In this document: piece by piece, positions 33,483 to 42,512 of the stretch
Position numbering within the stretch: position 1 is the first letter of the stretch
Layout: every line of letters starts with the position of its first letter
Origin: Lithodes maja
Lineage: Eukaryota; Arthropoda; Malacostraca; Decapoda; Lithodidae
Assembly: GCA_037953745.1 (NCBI GenBank)
Contig: JBAKBP010003132.1
Span: forward strand, 1-64,000
Direction: 5' to 3'
Length of the DNA stretch: 64,000 bases
The notes under the pieces: model-generated
What the model was told of the DNA's origin: nothing
Seen by the model: the letters and a program-made list of their open reading frames with translations, nothing else
The model's database searches: none
Position numbers and translations under genes: made by a program

Positions 33483-33809
33483 GGGGAGATTTCCACTTGA
33501 GGGACTTTTTTTTTTAACCCTTTCTCCCTCATGTCTAGCCCCATTGCTTTTGAGATTTTAAGACGTTTGCCCCATTAGTTTGGTGATTTTAAGAATTTCT
33601 GCCCCATTCTGTCAATTTTAAGACCTTTCGTGCCATTTAGGTGTCGATTTTATCCTGGCGAGCGATAGCGAGGCTGTAATTTAAGAGTAACCGGCCTCTG
33701 GCCGGGAAATTTTTCTACCGAAAAATGTACAAATTTATCTTGAAAGGGGGTCAAAGGGGTGAAATTTTAAGATTGCTGAAGGAGTAGGAAACAAACTAAA
33801 AACCTCCCC
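33483..33809. mobile_element. TTAA-flanked MITE (327 bp), GGGGAG ends
   Basis: TTAA at 33479-33482 and 33810-33813. Ends GGGGAGATTT and, on minus, GGGGAGGTTT. The interior (CATTTAGGTGTCGATTTT, CGAAAAATGTACAAAT) is shared with 50150-50310 and partly with 48930-49000, so a dispersed family exists in this window. No ORF of note. Confidence 0.75.
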
Positions 33810-34336
33810 TTAAGCCATCTTCAGGAGTACCATATAATCCCTAAAAAAGAGTTTTTACTCTTTATGTTCTTATATTCTGAGACGGTCCTTTGAAGGGGAG
33901 TCTGGCGAAACAGTCGGAAAGTAAATTCAAAATAATAAGAATGAAATGCTAGGTTTTTCCAGGTTAAATAGGAATGGGAATTTATCCCCAGGCTACCTTT
34001 AGGATAAACCTTTCCTGGTACCTGGCGCGGGGTACGAACCTCTGAAGGGAATTTAACCCCCCTAAAAACCCACAGGTTTTGAGATGCCTTGGGTGGGGTT
34101 CGAACCCTGGTTAGTGACGCACCACCATCACCACCAGGCCCGCGCGCTAACCCACTGTACTACCACGGACGTACTAAAAGTATAGCAACCTTAGTCCGAT
34201 TTTTAAGAACCACGGTGATGGTCTCTCGAGATGAGTTTATTGGACTTACCATCTACGACTATTTTACGCTATACCTGACGTCAACTCGGGTTAGTATTAT
34301 TGTGGGTGCGGGACATTTTCGAGGGCATTACACCGG

Positions 34337-35388
34337 TGTAATGCCCTCGAAAATGTCCCGCACCCACAATAATACTAACCCGAGTTGACGTCGGGTATAG
34401 CGTAAAATAGTCGTAGATGGTAAGTCCAATAAACTCGTCTCGAGAGACTATCACCGTGGTTCGAAAATAGTCGTAGATGGTAAGTCCAATAAACTCATCT
34501 CGAGAGACCATCACCGTGGTTCTTAAAAATCGGACTAAGGTTGCTATACTTTTGTACGTCCGTGGTAGTACAGAGGGTTAGCGCGCGGGCCTGGTGGTGA
34601 TGGTGGTGCGTCACTAACCAGGGTTCGAACCCCACCCAAGGCATCTCAAAACCTGTGGGTTTTTAGGGGGGTTAAATTCCCTTCAGAGGTTCGTACCCCG
34701 CGCCAGGTACCAGGAAAGGTTGATCGTAAAGGTAGCCTGGGGATAAATTCCCATTCCTATTTAACATGGAAAAACCTAGCATTTCATTGGTGACAGCGGT
34801 TGGATCGTGACCAGGTAGCTACGTGGAGCACCCGTCACGCGAACCCTATACCAAGAATTGAGATGGCTAAGGTAAAAAGGCTACGATACCCTACGACCTT
34901 ACGAGGCTAGGGACTTGCCTAACTAAAAAGGAATGTGGTGTAATGCCCTCGAAAATGTCCCGCACCCACAATAATACTAACCTGAGTTGACGTCAGGTAT
35001 AGCGTAAAATAGTCGTAGATGGTAAGTCCAATAAACTCGTCTCGAGAGACTATCACCGTGGTTCGAAAATAGTCGTAGATGGTAAGTCCAATAAACTCAT
35101 CTCGAGAGACCATCACCGTGGTTCTTAAAAATCGGACTAAGGTTGCTATACTTTTAGTACGTCCGTGGTAGTACAGTGGGTTAGCGCGCGGACCTGGTGG
35201 TGATGGTGGTGCGTCACTAACCAGGGTTCGAACCCCACCCAAGGCATCTCAAAACCTGTGGGTTTTTAGGGGGGTTAAATTCCCTTCAGAGGTTCGTACC
35301 CCGCGCCAGGTACCAGGAAAGGTTGATCCTAAAGGTAGCCTGGGGATAATTCCCATTCCTATTTAACCTGGAAAAACCTAGCATTTCA
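34337..35388 (+). mobile_element. TRIM-like miniature LTR element (LTR-152 bp-LTR)
   Basis: Two 450-bp LTRs enclose 34787-34938. That internal region begins TTGGTGACAGCGGT (primer-binding-site type) and ends AAAAAGGAATGTGG (purine-rich, before TGTAATG). It has no coding capacity. All steps must be supplied in trans, plausibly by the Gypsy element with the same primer-binding site. Confidence 0.85.
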
Positions 35389-36202
35389 TTTGTAATGCCC
35401 TCGAAAATGTCCCGCACCCACAATAATACTAACCCGAGTTGACGTCAGGTATAGCGTAAAATAGTCGTAGATGGTAAGTCCAATAAACTCGTCTCGAGAG
35501 ACTATCACCGTGGTTTGAAAATAGTCGTAGATGGTAAGTCCAATAAACTCATCTCGAGAGACCATCACCGTGGTTCTTAAAAATCGGACTAAGGTTGCTA
35601 TACTTTTGTACGTCCGTGGTAGTACAGTGGGTTAGCGTGCGGGCCTGGTGGTGATGGTGGTGCGTCACTAACCAGGGTTCGAACCCCACCCAAGGCATCT
35701 CAAAACCTGTGGGTTTTTAGGGGGGTTAAATTCCCTTCAGAGGTTCGTACCCCGCGCCAGGTACCAGGAAAGGTTGATCCTAAAGGTAGCCTGGGGATAA
35801 ATTCCCATTCCTATTTAACCTGGAAAAACCTAGCATTTCATTGGTGGCAGCTAGGGAACGTGACCAGGTAGCTACGTGGAGCACCCGTCACGCGAACCCT
35901 ATACCAAGAATTGAGATGGCTAAGGTAAAAAGGCTACGATACCCTACGACCTTACGAGGCTAGAGACTAGCCTAACTAAAAAGGAATGTGGTGTAATGCC
36001 CTCGAAAATGTCCCGCACCCACAATAATACTAACCCGAGTTGAGCGTAAAATAGTCGTAGATGGTAAGTCCAATAAACTCATCTCGAGAGACTATCACCG
36101 TGGTTCGAAAATAGTCGTAGATGGTAAGTCCAATAAACTCATCTCGAGAGACTATCACCGTGGTTCTTAAAAATCGGACTAAGGTTGCTATACTTTTGTA
36201 CG

Positions 36203-36308
36203 TCCGTGGTAGTACAGTGGGTTAGCGCGCGGGCCTGGTGGTGATGGTGGTGCGTCACTAACCAGGGTTCGAACCCCAACCAAGGCATCTCAAAACCTGT
36301 GGGTTTTT
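36203..36308 (+). ncRNA. tRNA-like Pol III unit inside an LTR (representative copy)
   Basis: A-box-like TGGTAGTACAGTGGG at 36207-36221, GGTTAGCGCGCGGGCC-like D-arm text, B box GGTTCGAACCC at 36266-36276 and TTTTT at 36304-36308. This is the order and spacing of a type 2 Pol III promoter with a terminator. The acceptor ends do not pair convincingly by eye, so it is not called a functional tRNA. The same module was seen in the other LTRs of the family that I inspected. Transcription is inferred, not shown. Confidence 0.6.
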
Positions 36309-36429
36309 AGGGGGGTTAAATTCCCTTCAGAGGTTCGTACCCCGCGCCAGGTACCAGGAAAGGTTGATCCTAAAGGTAGCCTGGGGATAATTCCCATTCC
36401 TATTTAACCTGGAAAAACCTAGCATTTCA

Positions 36430-36768
36430 TTGGTGACAGCGGTGGGATGAGGAGGTTGGTCGGTGTGTGGGTGGGGTGGTGGGGATCGTGGAGGGGAAAG
36501 AGGCGGATGCGGGGGGGGGCTAGACGGGTGGGTAAGGAGTGTAGATTTAAGTTGGAGGGTTGGGGGTAGGGGCGTGTGTTGTTTGATGAGGTTGGTGATT
36601 TGCTGGTGATTATTCGTCTTCTTTCCCTTTGTGGGGGAGAATTCGACGAAGAAGAAGAAGAGGAGGAGGAGGGTAGTGGTCTGGCAGCCCTACGGAACTT
36701 GGTTAGTAGGGTGTGTTTTCTGGAGGTTTTAAACGATGTTTGTCGTGGGCGTAAGTTGTAGTGTGAGG
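36430..36768 (-). other. Primer-binding site of LTR 5, then Gypsy 3' non-coding tail
   Basis: TGGTGACAGCGGTGGGAT at 36431-36448 (plus) is one mismatch from the complement of a tRNA-Leu 3' end. What follows on plus is the reversed 3' region of the minus-strand Gypsy, which is G-rich with a GAAGAAGAAGAG run (36646-36671) and has no 3' LTR of its own. The two elements are therefore fused head to tail-end here. Confidence 0.65.
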
Positions 36769-39700
36769 TTACTGAGGTAGATTGTGTGGTGCGGTTTGGG
36801 GTGGGGGTGGTGGTTTTCTCACTGTGGTGCCTGGTGGAGGTATGTCAGGGCTAGACGGGAGGGTTTCTGTTGTGGTCGGGGTTGTGGGTGGAGGTTTTTG
36901 TACTTGGATAAGTTGGGGAGGAACTTGACTATCAGAAGTGAAGGAAGGTGTCATGGTGGAAGAGGGTGTGATATTGGGGGCTTGGGGCTTGTGGAGGTTA
37001 GTTGGGGGGGTATGTTGAGAAAAGATTTGTCGGTTCGGTGCTGGAGGGCTTAGGTCCTTAGGGGTTTGTATGGGAATATTCGTAGCCTGAGTGAGGGGGT
37101 GAGTAGGGGTGTTTAATTTAGGGTCGGACGTGTGGGGTGGGGTAATGTCTTGTGGCTTTAGAGGTTTAAACGCTCGGACGAATCTAGTTCGGAGCGTGCG
37201 AGTCACGCCGTGATAGTCGATGGTGACTTGAAAGGCATTTGGAACTTGTATTATGGTGTAGGGTCCGACATAGCGAGGGCCTAACTTGTTGGTGATAGGG
37301 AGGTTGGCTACCATTACGGTGTCATGGATGGCGAAAGGGTTTTTGTCATCGATGTTATCAGTTTTGGTGTCTTGACAGATCTGGGCGGTATGGAGGGTGT
37401 TTTGCAGATGTTGCAATGGGTCAATTGTGGAGGTGGTGGAGGGAAGGTGAGCGTGGTGGTGGAATGGCAGTAACAGGGGGGGTACACCGTAAACACGTTC
37501 ATGAGGGGAAATACCGTCTTCCCGAGGACAGGTGTTCATACCCCACTGTATCATCTTTAGTTGTGATGGCCAGTCTGAGGTATTAAGAGCAATCATTCTT
37601 GTACGTAACTGGTTGTTGATGGTGCGATGGCTGCGTTCGCAGATAGCATTTCCTTGAGGCCAGTACGGGGATGAGTGTTTAATCTTAATACCGCATTGTT
37701 GGGTGAATTGTTGCCAAACGTGTCCACTAAACTCGGGGGCATTGTCCGATAGAAGAGCAAGGGGAAGGCCGAATATAGGGAACACTTCGGTGGCAAGCAG
37801 TGTGGCGACTGTGGTGGCTGTGTGGTCTTTAACTGGGCAGGCTATTAGAAATTTTGAATATACGTCTACAAATGTGACGATATAGCGGTTGCCAGCGTAA
37901 GAAGGGAACGGGCCCATGATGTCGAGGGATAGGACTTGGAACGGTTTGTTGGCAGAAATGGTACCAGCTGGGCCTGGGGTGCGTGATCTATCCTTTCCCA
38001 ATAAACACGGTTTGCAGGATTCTGTCACTCGTTGTGCAATTTTGGAGGGGTTGGGGGTCCAGTATTGGTCTGTGAAGATCTTTAACATTTTCTTTTGTCC
38101 AAGGTGTATGCCGTTTCCCTCGTGGATGGCAATCATGTAGTCGTGGGCTATGGTGGGGTCCAAGATTATGTGACCAGTGTCTGTGGCAAGTTGATCTCCC
38201 CAGCGAGTCAGTCTCCTGAAGACGTTTAACGGTATCCAGGGGGGTCTGATTCGTGCTTCCCAAGATTGAATTAGGGAGGGGGCTGGGGGGGCATTCTGTC
38301 GGGAGGTGGGGGTAGATACCAATTGAGTGTTTTGTAAGGCGGCTAGGTTGGTGGGGGGGTCTTTTGGTACTGGCAAACGTGACAGGGCGTCTGCATTAGT
38401 ATGGAGTTTGCCGGGACGATATTGTATGGTAAAGTCGTAGTCCTCTAGTGTCTCTCTCCAACGTACCAAAATGGCTGAGTTGGTTTCGCACCTACGCAGC
38501 CATTGTAAAGATTGATGGTCGGTAATTATTTCGAGTTTTGCGCCCAACACAAATGACCGGAAGTGGCTGAGTGCCCAAATGATCCCTAAGCACTCTCTCT
38601 TGGTGGCTGCGTAATTCTGTTGGGGTGGGGTGAGTGTGTAGCTGGCATACGCTATCACATGTTCCTTTCCATCTCTGAATTGAGCTAATACTGCACCTAT
38701 GGCGTACAGAGATACGTCGGTATAAAGACGGAAAGGTTTCTGGTAGTCAGGGAAAACGACAATAGGGGCTTGGATTAGCTTTTGCTTCAAAGTGTTAAAC
38801 GCGAGGTCTCTTTCAGGTGTCCAGGCGAACGGGGTGTCTTTGTGGGTAAGTTGGTGGAGGGGTCTGGCTATGGTGGCAAAGTGGGGGACGAAACGTCTGT
38901 AGTACGTGGCTAAACCTAGAAACGAACGTATTCCTTTAACCGTGGTGGGTGGGGTTTGGTTTTGTATGGCTTGAAGTTTCTTTGGGTCTGGCGCAATACC
39001 ATGTTCAGATATCACGTGTCCGAGAAAATCTACCTTATTCCGGGCAATCACGCACTTTGAGGGTTTTAATTTCAACCCGGCGGCTCGGATTCTTTGCAGG
39101 ACTTGTCTCAACCTGAGGAGGTGTTCTTCCCAGGTTGGAGAGTACACAATAATATCGTCCAGATAGGCTAGGCAGGTTTCCCAGGTTAGGCCATGTAATA
39201 CCGTTTCCATCAAACGGGAGAAAGTGGCGGGTCCGTTACAGAGGCCAAAAGGTAGGACGTTAAATTCATAGTGATGGCCACCACTAGTGGAAAATGCTGT
39301 TTTCTTTTGGTCCTCGGCCTTGATAGGCACTTGCCAATACCCTGCTTGCAAGTCGAGGGTAGTGAACCATTTGGATCCGTATAGGGAGTCAAGGGAATCG
39401 TCTATTCGGGGTAAGGGCGTAGCGTCTTTAATGGTTATGTCATTTAACCTCCTGTAATCGACGCAAAAACGGGTTGTCCCATCTTTCTTTTTGACTAAGA
39501 CAACAGGGGAAGACCAGGGGCTAATGGACGGGGTGGCAATCCCGGCCTCTAACATTTCCTGGACTTGGCGTTCCTCTTCCTGACGTTGTATGGGGTTCTT
39601 TCTACGGGATGGTTGTCGTATGGGGGGGCCTGTGGTGTTAATGATGTGTTGTTCTACATCCGTCTGTCCGATTTCGGTGGGTTGTTGGGCAAAGACGTCA

Positions 39701-41595
39701 CTGAATTCCAGCAGTAGGTCGTACATGCCGTTCTTTTGGTGGTCAGATAGTGTCTCAGGAAGAGGGGGCAATTGGAGGCTGGTAGGGGTGTCGTTACAAT
39801 GTATGGGGAGGTCATCGAAAGTTTCGAGGTCTCCTATAATGAGACCTTTCGGTAATGTCAGGGGTTCCTCTGAGATATTAGCCACGAGAATGTGGTTGAT
39901 ACGAGCGGGAATGATGGCGGGTTGTAAGAGGCAGCGATGGGGGTTGGGGGATGTGTTAGTGGGGGAAAATACCATGTGAGTTTGGGGTATGGGCCGCAGG
40001 TTCACCCATTTTTGATGGTGGGGGGGAATTTGGCATTTATCCTGAACTACCGCTGGGCTAATGATGGTGGGGGATTGACTGGCGAGCAGGTGCTTGGTAC
40101 TTATAAGGGGGGCAAGGTCACTTTGGTGGGGGTCACGCGTGAGGGGGGGATTAACGGCGCGTGTGAGAGGATCAGTGGGGCGCGGTGTGAGGGGGTTAGA
40201 AAACGGGATTTGTTGGAGGGACTGCGGAGGGTTGGTGGGGGGAGCGTTGTCGGTGGCAGTAACGGTTTGTTTAGAGGTTATCTGGGGTTGGTGGGTTTGT
40301 CTGTCATGAGGGGGTGAGTCAAGTGTGGGGTTTTGAAGTTTATTAGGGGTGTGAATTGTGGGGGGGTGGAAGGGAGCTACTGACGGAAAACTGTCACAAG
40401 GGAAATTTTGTTGGTGGGAATTGGTGGAGGTTGAAAGTTTAGCTGGGCTCATGATGGTGGGGGACCGACTGGTGAGCAGGTGTTCGGTACGCATGAGGGG
40501 GGGGAAATCACTTTGGTGGGAGTCACGCGTGAGGGGGGGATTAACGGCGCGTGCGGGCGGTTCAGAAGGGTGCGAGGTGAGCGAGTTAGAAAACGGGATT
40601 TGCTGGGGGGACTGCGGAGGGTTGGTGGGGAAAAAGTTAGGTGTAGAACATGGGTTATTGGTGTAGGACTGGTGTATTGATTTGGGGTTGTTAACATTTC
40701 TGGGGGCATGGGGGAAACATTGTTGGGTACATCGGTCGGCATTTTCTCTGGAAACATGTGTACATAAACATTGGATAGAATTAGGGTTACATATATCAGA
40801 GTCTGTCCTGAAAACATGGGAGGATTTATTCTGGACAGAGTTACGAGAATTGAGGGGATTACCGAGGGGGAGTTGCTTGGACTTGTCTTCTTTCGTTTGT
40901 TGAGGCATTTTTTTACTGAATTGAGTGAGGTTTTGAGAGATCTCGGGGCAAGGGGAGGTTTTAGGAGTCACCTTAGTGCTAGCTGCAACTTGGTAATCCT
41001 GAATCAGGGTTTGTTGAGGGGGAGGTTGTTTTTTCTTTTTGGGAATGGGTTTCTGCGTGATTGGTTTGTCAGAGGCTTTGGGCTGGAATTTGTTTTTGAA
41101 TGAGATCAGCCTTTGGCCGCAGTCAATCTGGGCCTCTAGTTTTTGAAGGAGGTCAAGTCCAAGGAAACCATCATAATGTTTACAGTTGGAGGAAAATACT
41201 GTAAATGTGTGATAACAACGAGCATGGGGGCCAGGAGTGGTTACTGATAGGGGTAAAGTGTCTCCTAGGAGATTTAAGTAAGTATCAGCAGCTGAGATGA
41301 GTTCTGTTTTGGTGTTTAACAAAGGGCCAAATCGTCGGGGATGTTTTTCATAGTAAGATTTGAACAAACATGACTTGGCAGCTCCCGTGTCGATTAGCAA
41401 GCGGACAGGAATGTCCTTGATTTTGGCCATGTAATAAATGGGGGCAGTGCGACTAGTTATGGCGTCCCCCGCCGAGCCCATCGTGGGCGGGGGATACTTT
41501 AAAAATCCTGGGGGTCGGTATCTACCTCTTCCAGGATTTCCTCGGTATCGTCTGAGGTCATGGTATGGGGGGCAATTTCTTCCTCTTGTCCCCAC
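36769..41595 (-). CDS. pol: Ty3/Gypsy Pol polyprotein, intact frame
   Basis: 1,608 residues encoding the replication and integration enzymes of the retroelement. The protease has LLIDTGAAKSC (Asp69). A Pro/Thr/Ser-rich linker of about 400 residues contains a repeated module (RAVNPPLTRD with HQSD, twice). RT spans about 650-880, with FCVDYRRLND and YLDD near 810. RNase H has LYTDVSLYAIGAVLAQ near 957. The integrase shows a zinc-finger end (CKPC), Asp in LSLDIMG (~1223), Asp in LLSDNAPEF (~1283) and Glu in NAICERSH (~1317), so all three catalytic residues are present. A GPY-type module (LGPRYVGPY, ~1443) and a Pro-rich tail follow. The frame is -1 relative to Gag with a 97-bp overlap, so frameshifted Gag-Pol is likely. 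Confidence 0.93.
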   Translation of the reverse strand: MGTRGRNCPPYHDLRRYRGNPGRGRYRPPGFLKYPPPTMGSAGDAITSRTAPIYYMAKIKDIPVRLLIDTGAAKSCLFKSYYEKHPRRFGPLLNTKTELISAADTYLNLLGDTLPLSVTTPGPHARCYHTFTVFSSNCKHYDGFLGLDLLQKLEAQIDCGQRLISFKNKFQPKASDKPITQKPIPKKKKQPPPQQTLIQDYQVAASTKVTPKTSPCPEISQNLTQFSKKMPQQTKEDKSKQLPLGNPLNSRNSVQNKSSHVFRTDSDICNPNSIQCLCTHVSRENADRCTQQCFPHAPRNVNNPKSIHQSYTNNPCSTPNFFPTNPPQSPQQIPFSNSLTSHPSEPPARAVNPPLTRDSHQSDFPPLMRTEHLLTSRSPTIMSPAKLSTSTNSHQQNFPCDSFPSVAPFHPPTIHTPNKLQNPTLDSPPHDRQTHQPQITSKQTVTATDNAPPTNPPQSLQQIPFSNPLTPRPTDPLTRAVNPPLTRDPHQSDLAPLISTKHLLASQSPTIISPAVVQDKCQIPPHHQKWVNLRPIPQTHMVFSPTNTSPNPHRCLLQPAIIPARINHILVANISEEPLTLPKGLIIGDLETFDDLPIHCNDTPTSLQLPPLPETLSDHQKNGMYDLLLEFSDVFAQQPTEIGQTDVEQHIINTTGPPIRQPSRRKNPIQRQEEERQVQEMLEAGIATPSISPWSSPVVLVKKKDGTTRFCVDYRRLNDITIKDATPLPRIDDSLDSLYGSKWFTTLDLQAGYWQVPIKAEDQKKTAFSTSGGHHYEFNVLPFGLCNGPATFSRLMETVLHGLTWETCLAYLDDIIVYSPTWEEHLLRLRQVLQRIRAAGLKLKPSKCVIARNKVDFLGHVISEHGIAPDPKKLQAIQNQTPPTTVKGIRSFLGLATYYRRFVPHFATIARPLHQLTHKDTPFAWTPERDLAFNTLKQKLIQAPIVVFPDYQKPFRLYTDVSLYAIGAVLAQFRDGKEHVIAYASYTLTPPQQNYAATKRECLGIIWALSHFRSFVLGAKLEIITDHQSLQWLRRCETNSAILVRWRETLEDYDFTIQYRPGKLHTNADALSRLPVPKDPPTNLAALQNTQLVSTPTSRQNAPPAPSLIQSWEARIRPPWIPLNVFRRLTRWGDQLATDTGHIILDPTIAHDYMIAIHEGNGIHLGQKKMLKIFTDQYWTPNPSKIAQRVTESCKPCLLGKDRSRTPGPAGTISANKPFQVLSLDIMGPFPSYAGNRYIVTFVDVYSKFLIACPVKDHTATTVATLLATEVFPIFGLPLALLSDNAPEFSGHVWQQFTQQCGIKIKHSSPYWPQGNAICERSHRTINNQLRTRMIALNTSDWPSQLKMIQWGMNTCPREDGISPHERVYGVPPLLLPFHHHAHLPSTTSTIDPLQHLQNTLHTAQICQDTKTDNIDDKNPFAIHDTVMVANLPITNKLGPRYVGPYTIIQVPNAFQVTIDYHGVTRTLRTRFVRAFKPLKPQDITPPHTSDPKLNTPTHPLTQATNIPIQTPKDLSPPAPNRQIFSQHTPPTNLHKPQAPNITPSSTMTPSFTSDSQVPPQLIQVQKPPPTTPTTTETLPSSPDIPPPGTTVRKPPPPPQTAPHNLPQ

Positions 41596-42431
41596 TCCTC
41601 TTCATTTACAGAAATGCGAGGAGTAGAGGGGCGAGGTTTGGCAGAGTCACGAATTTGGTGGAGGGCACACTGAGCATTACAGGCAGGGAAATCATAGGGG
41701 TTGATAATGACTAAGGTAGGGTTTTTACTTTGGTAGGTGTTGTAGTTGCTGTTCCGGTTGAAGATTCTGCGTGGCTGGGACGGTTGGAACCGGGGTCTAC
41801 TGGGTTGGGGTTTGCCGGAAGGGTAGGTGGGTCTGTTGTTGAAAGATGAGGCTGGGTAGGCATTGTTGGGGTTTTGGTGGTTGGTTTGCTGCGGGTGCGT
41901 GGGAAACCTCTTGATTGCAGCGATTTGGGTGGGTGCTTCTGTGCGCACGGCCAAAATACGTCGGATCGTGATGAGGTCTTTTTTGTATCCGACGAAATCG
42001 TGCACCCGGAAATGGTCTTTTACTGCTGAGGGCAATATCGACACAAGGTTGACCAGAATTTGCTGTTCTTGTTGGATTTTGGTCAACGTGGGGAAAGAAT
42101 TTTTTATGTGTTGGGCAAGCTTACTCACTGTGGTATCTAGATCGCCTTCGAATTTCGTGTCTAAGATACGGGTGTGGGCCACGAAAACGCCCAACGAAGG
42201 TTTAATGGCTTCTATCACTATTGTGCGAAAATCGTTCCAGGTGAGGTCAGGGTGCACTTGATAGGCCACCAGGGAAACGGCTTTTCCCAGGTGTGGTAAT
42301 GTTACGGCTATTTTGTGTGCGTCTGTGGTATAAGTAACGTCAAGTAAGAGTTTCACTACGTCCATGAATACTTCGATCCCATAATTTGTTTCATCATAAT
42401 TTGGGATGGAAGTGTGGGTAGGTTGCGCCAT
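41499..42431 (-). CDS. gag: Ty3/Gypsy Gag
   Basis: 310 residues from the ATG at 42431, chosen because it matches the Gag start at 50988 and lies about 70 bp behind the primer-binding site; the frame is open further upstream but that part is leader. The capsid-like region includes LPHLGKAVSLVAYQ and LTWNDFRTIVIEAIKPSLG. The C-terminus is rich in Arg, Asn and Pro and lacks a CCHC zinc knuckle (only CNAQC near the end), which is unusual for Gypsy Gag. It overlaps pol by 97 bp. It packages the element's RNA and, by inference, RNAs of the miniature elements. Confidence 0.88.
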   Translation of the reverse strand: MAQPTHTSIPNYDETNYGIEVFMDVVKLLLDVTYTTDAHKIAVTLPHLGKAVSLVAYQVHPDLTWNDFRTIVIEAIKPSLGVFVAHTRILDTKFEGDLDTTVSKLAQHIKNSFPTLTKIQQEQQILVNLVSILPSAVKDHFRVHDFVGYKKDLITIRRILAVRTEAPTQIAAIKRFPTHPQQTNHQNPNNAYPASSFNNRPTYPSGKPQPSRPRFQPSQPRRIFNRNSNYNTYQSKNPTLVIINPYDFPACNAQCALHQIRDSAKPRPSTPRISVNEEEWGQEEEIAPHTMTSDDTEEILEEVDTDPQDF

Positions 42432-42496
42432 GATGTTCTCGTGTTCTAGCTGTTCCAAACTTGCAATGTAATGCAACCTTTTATCCGAATCAAGAA

Positions 42497-42511
42497 CCAC
42501 CGCTGCCGCCA
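42497..42511 (-). promoter_or_regulatory. Gypsy primer-binding site
   Basis: On the minus strand TGGCGGCAGCGGTGG follows two bases after the CA end of repeat L copy B. It is complementary, with one mismatch, to the 3' end of tRNA-Leu(AAG). The same 15 bases follow the short LTR at 50919-50933. Confidence 0.8.
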
Positions 42512-42512
42512 A

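Larger units (their letters stand above)
33942..36429. repeat. Cluster of five short LTRs in a partly tandem array
   Basis: LTR 1 is reversed (33942-34332). LTRs 2-5 are forward: 34337-34786, 34939-35388, 35391-35840 and 35992-36429. LTRs 2/3 and 4/5 are separated by the 151-152-bp miniature internal region. LTRs 3/4 are separated only by TT, and LTRs 1/2 meet head to head around CCGG. Each has the tRNA-like module; the forward ones carry a ~57-bp internal duplication. The array arose from miniature elements by end-joining or LTR recombination. Confidence 0.92.

Noticed and set aside
36203..36308. A genuine host tRNA gene in each LTR
   Set aside because: A-box-like and B-box motifs are present but the acceptor stem does not pair convincingly and the copies are part of a mobile repeat. 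Kept only as a tRNA-like unit.
33942..36429. CRISPR-like array
   Set aside because: Repeats are 400-450 bp LTRs in a eukaryotic genome, with no short repeat-spacer structure.
39590..41103. Several plus-strand frames of 100-130 codons
   Set aside because: Antisense shadows of the long minus-strand Gypsy pol frame.
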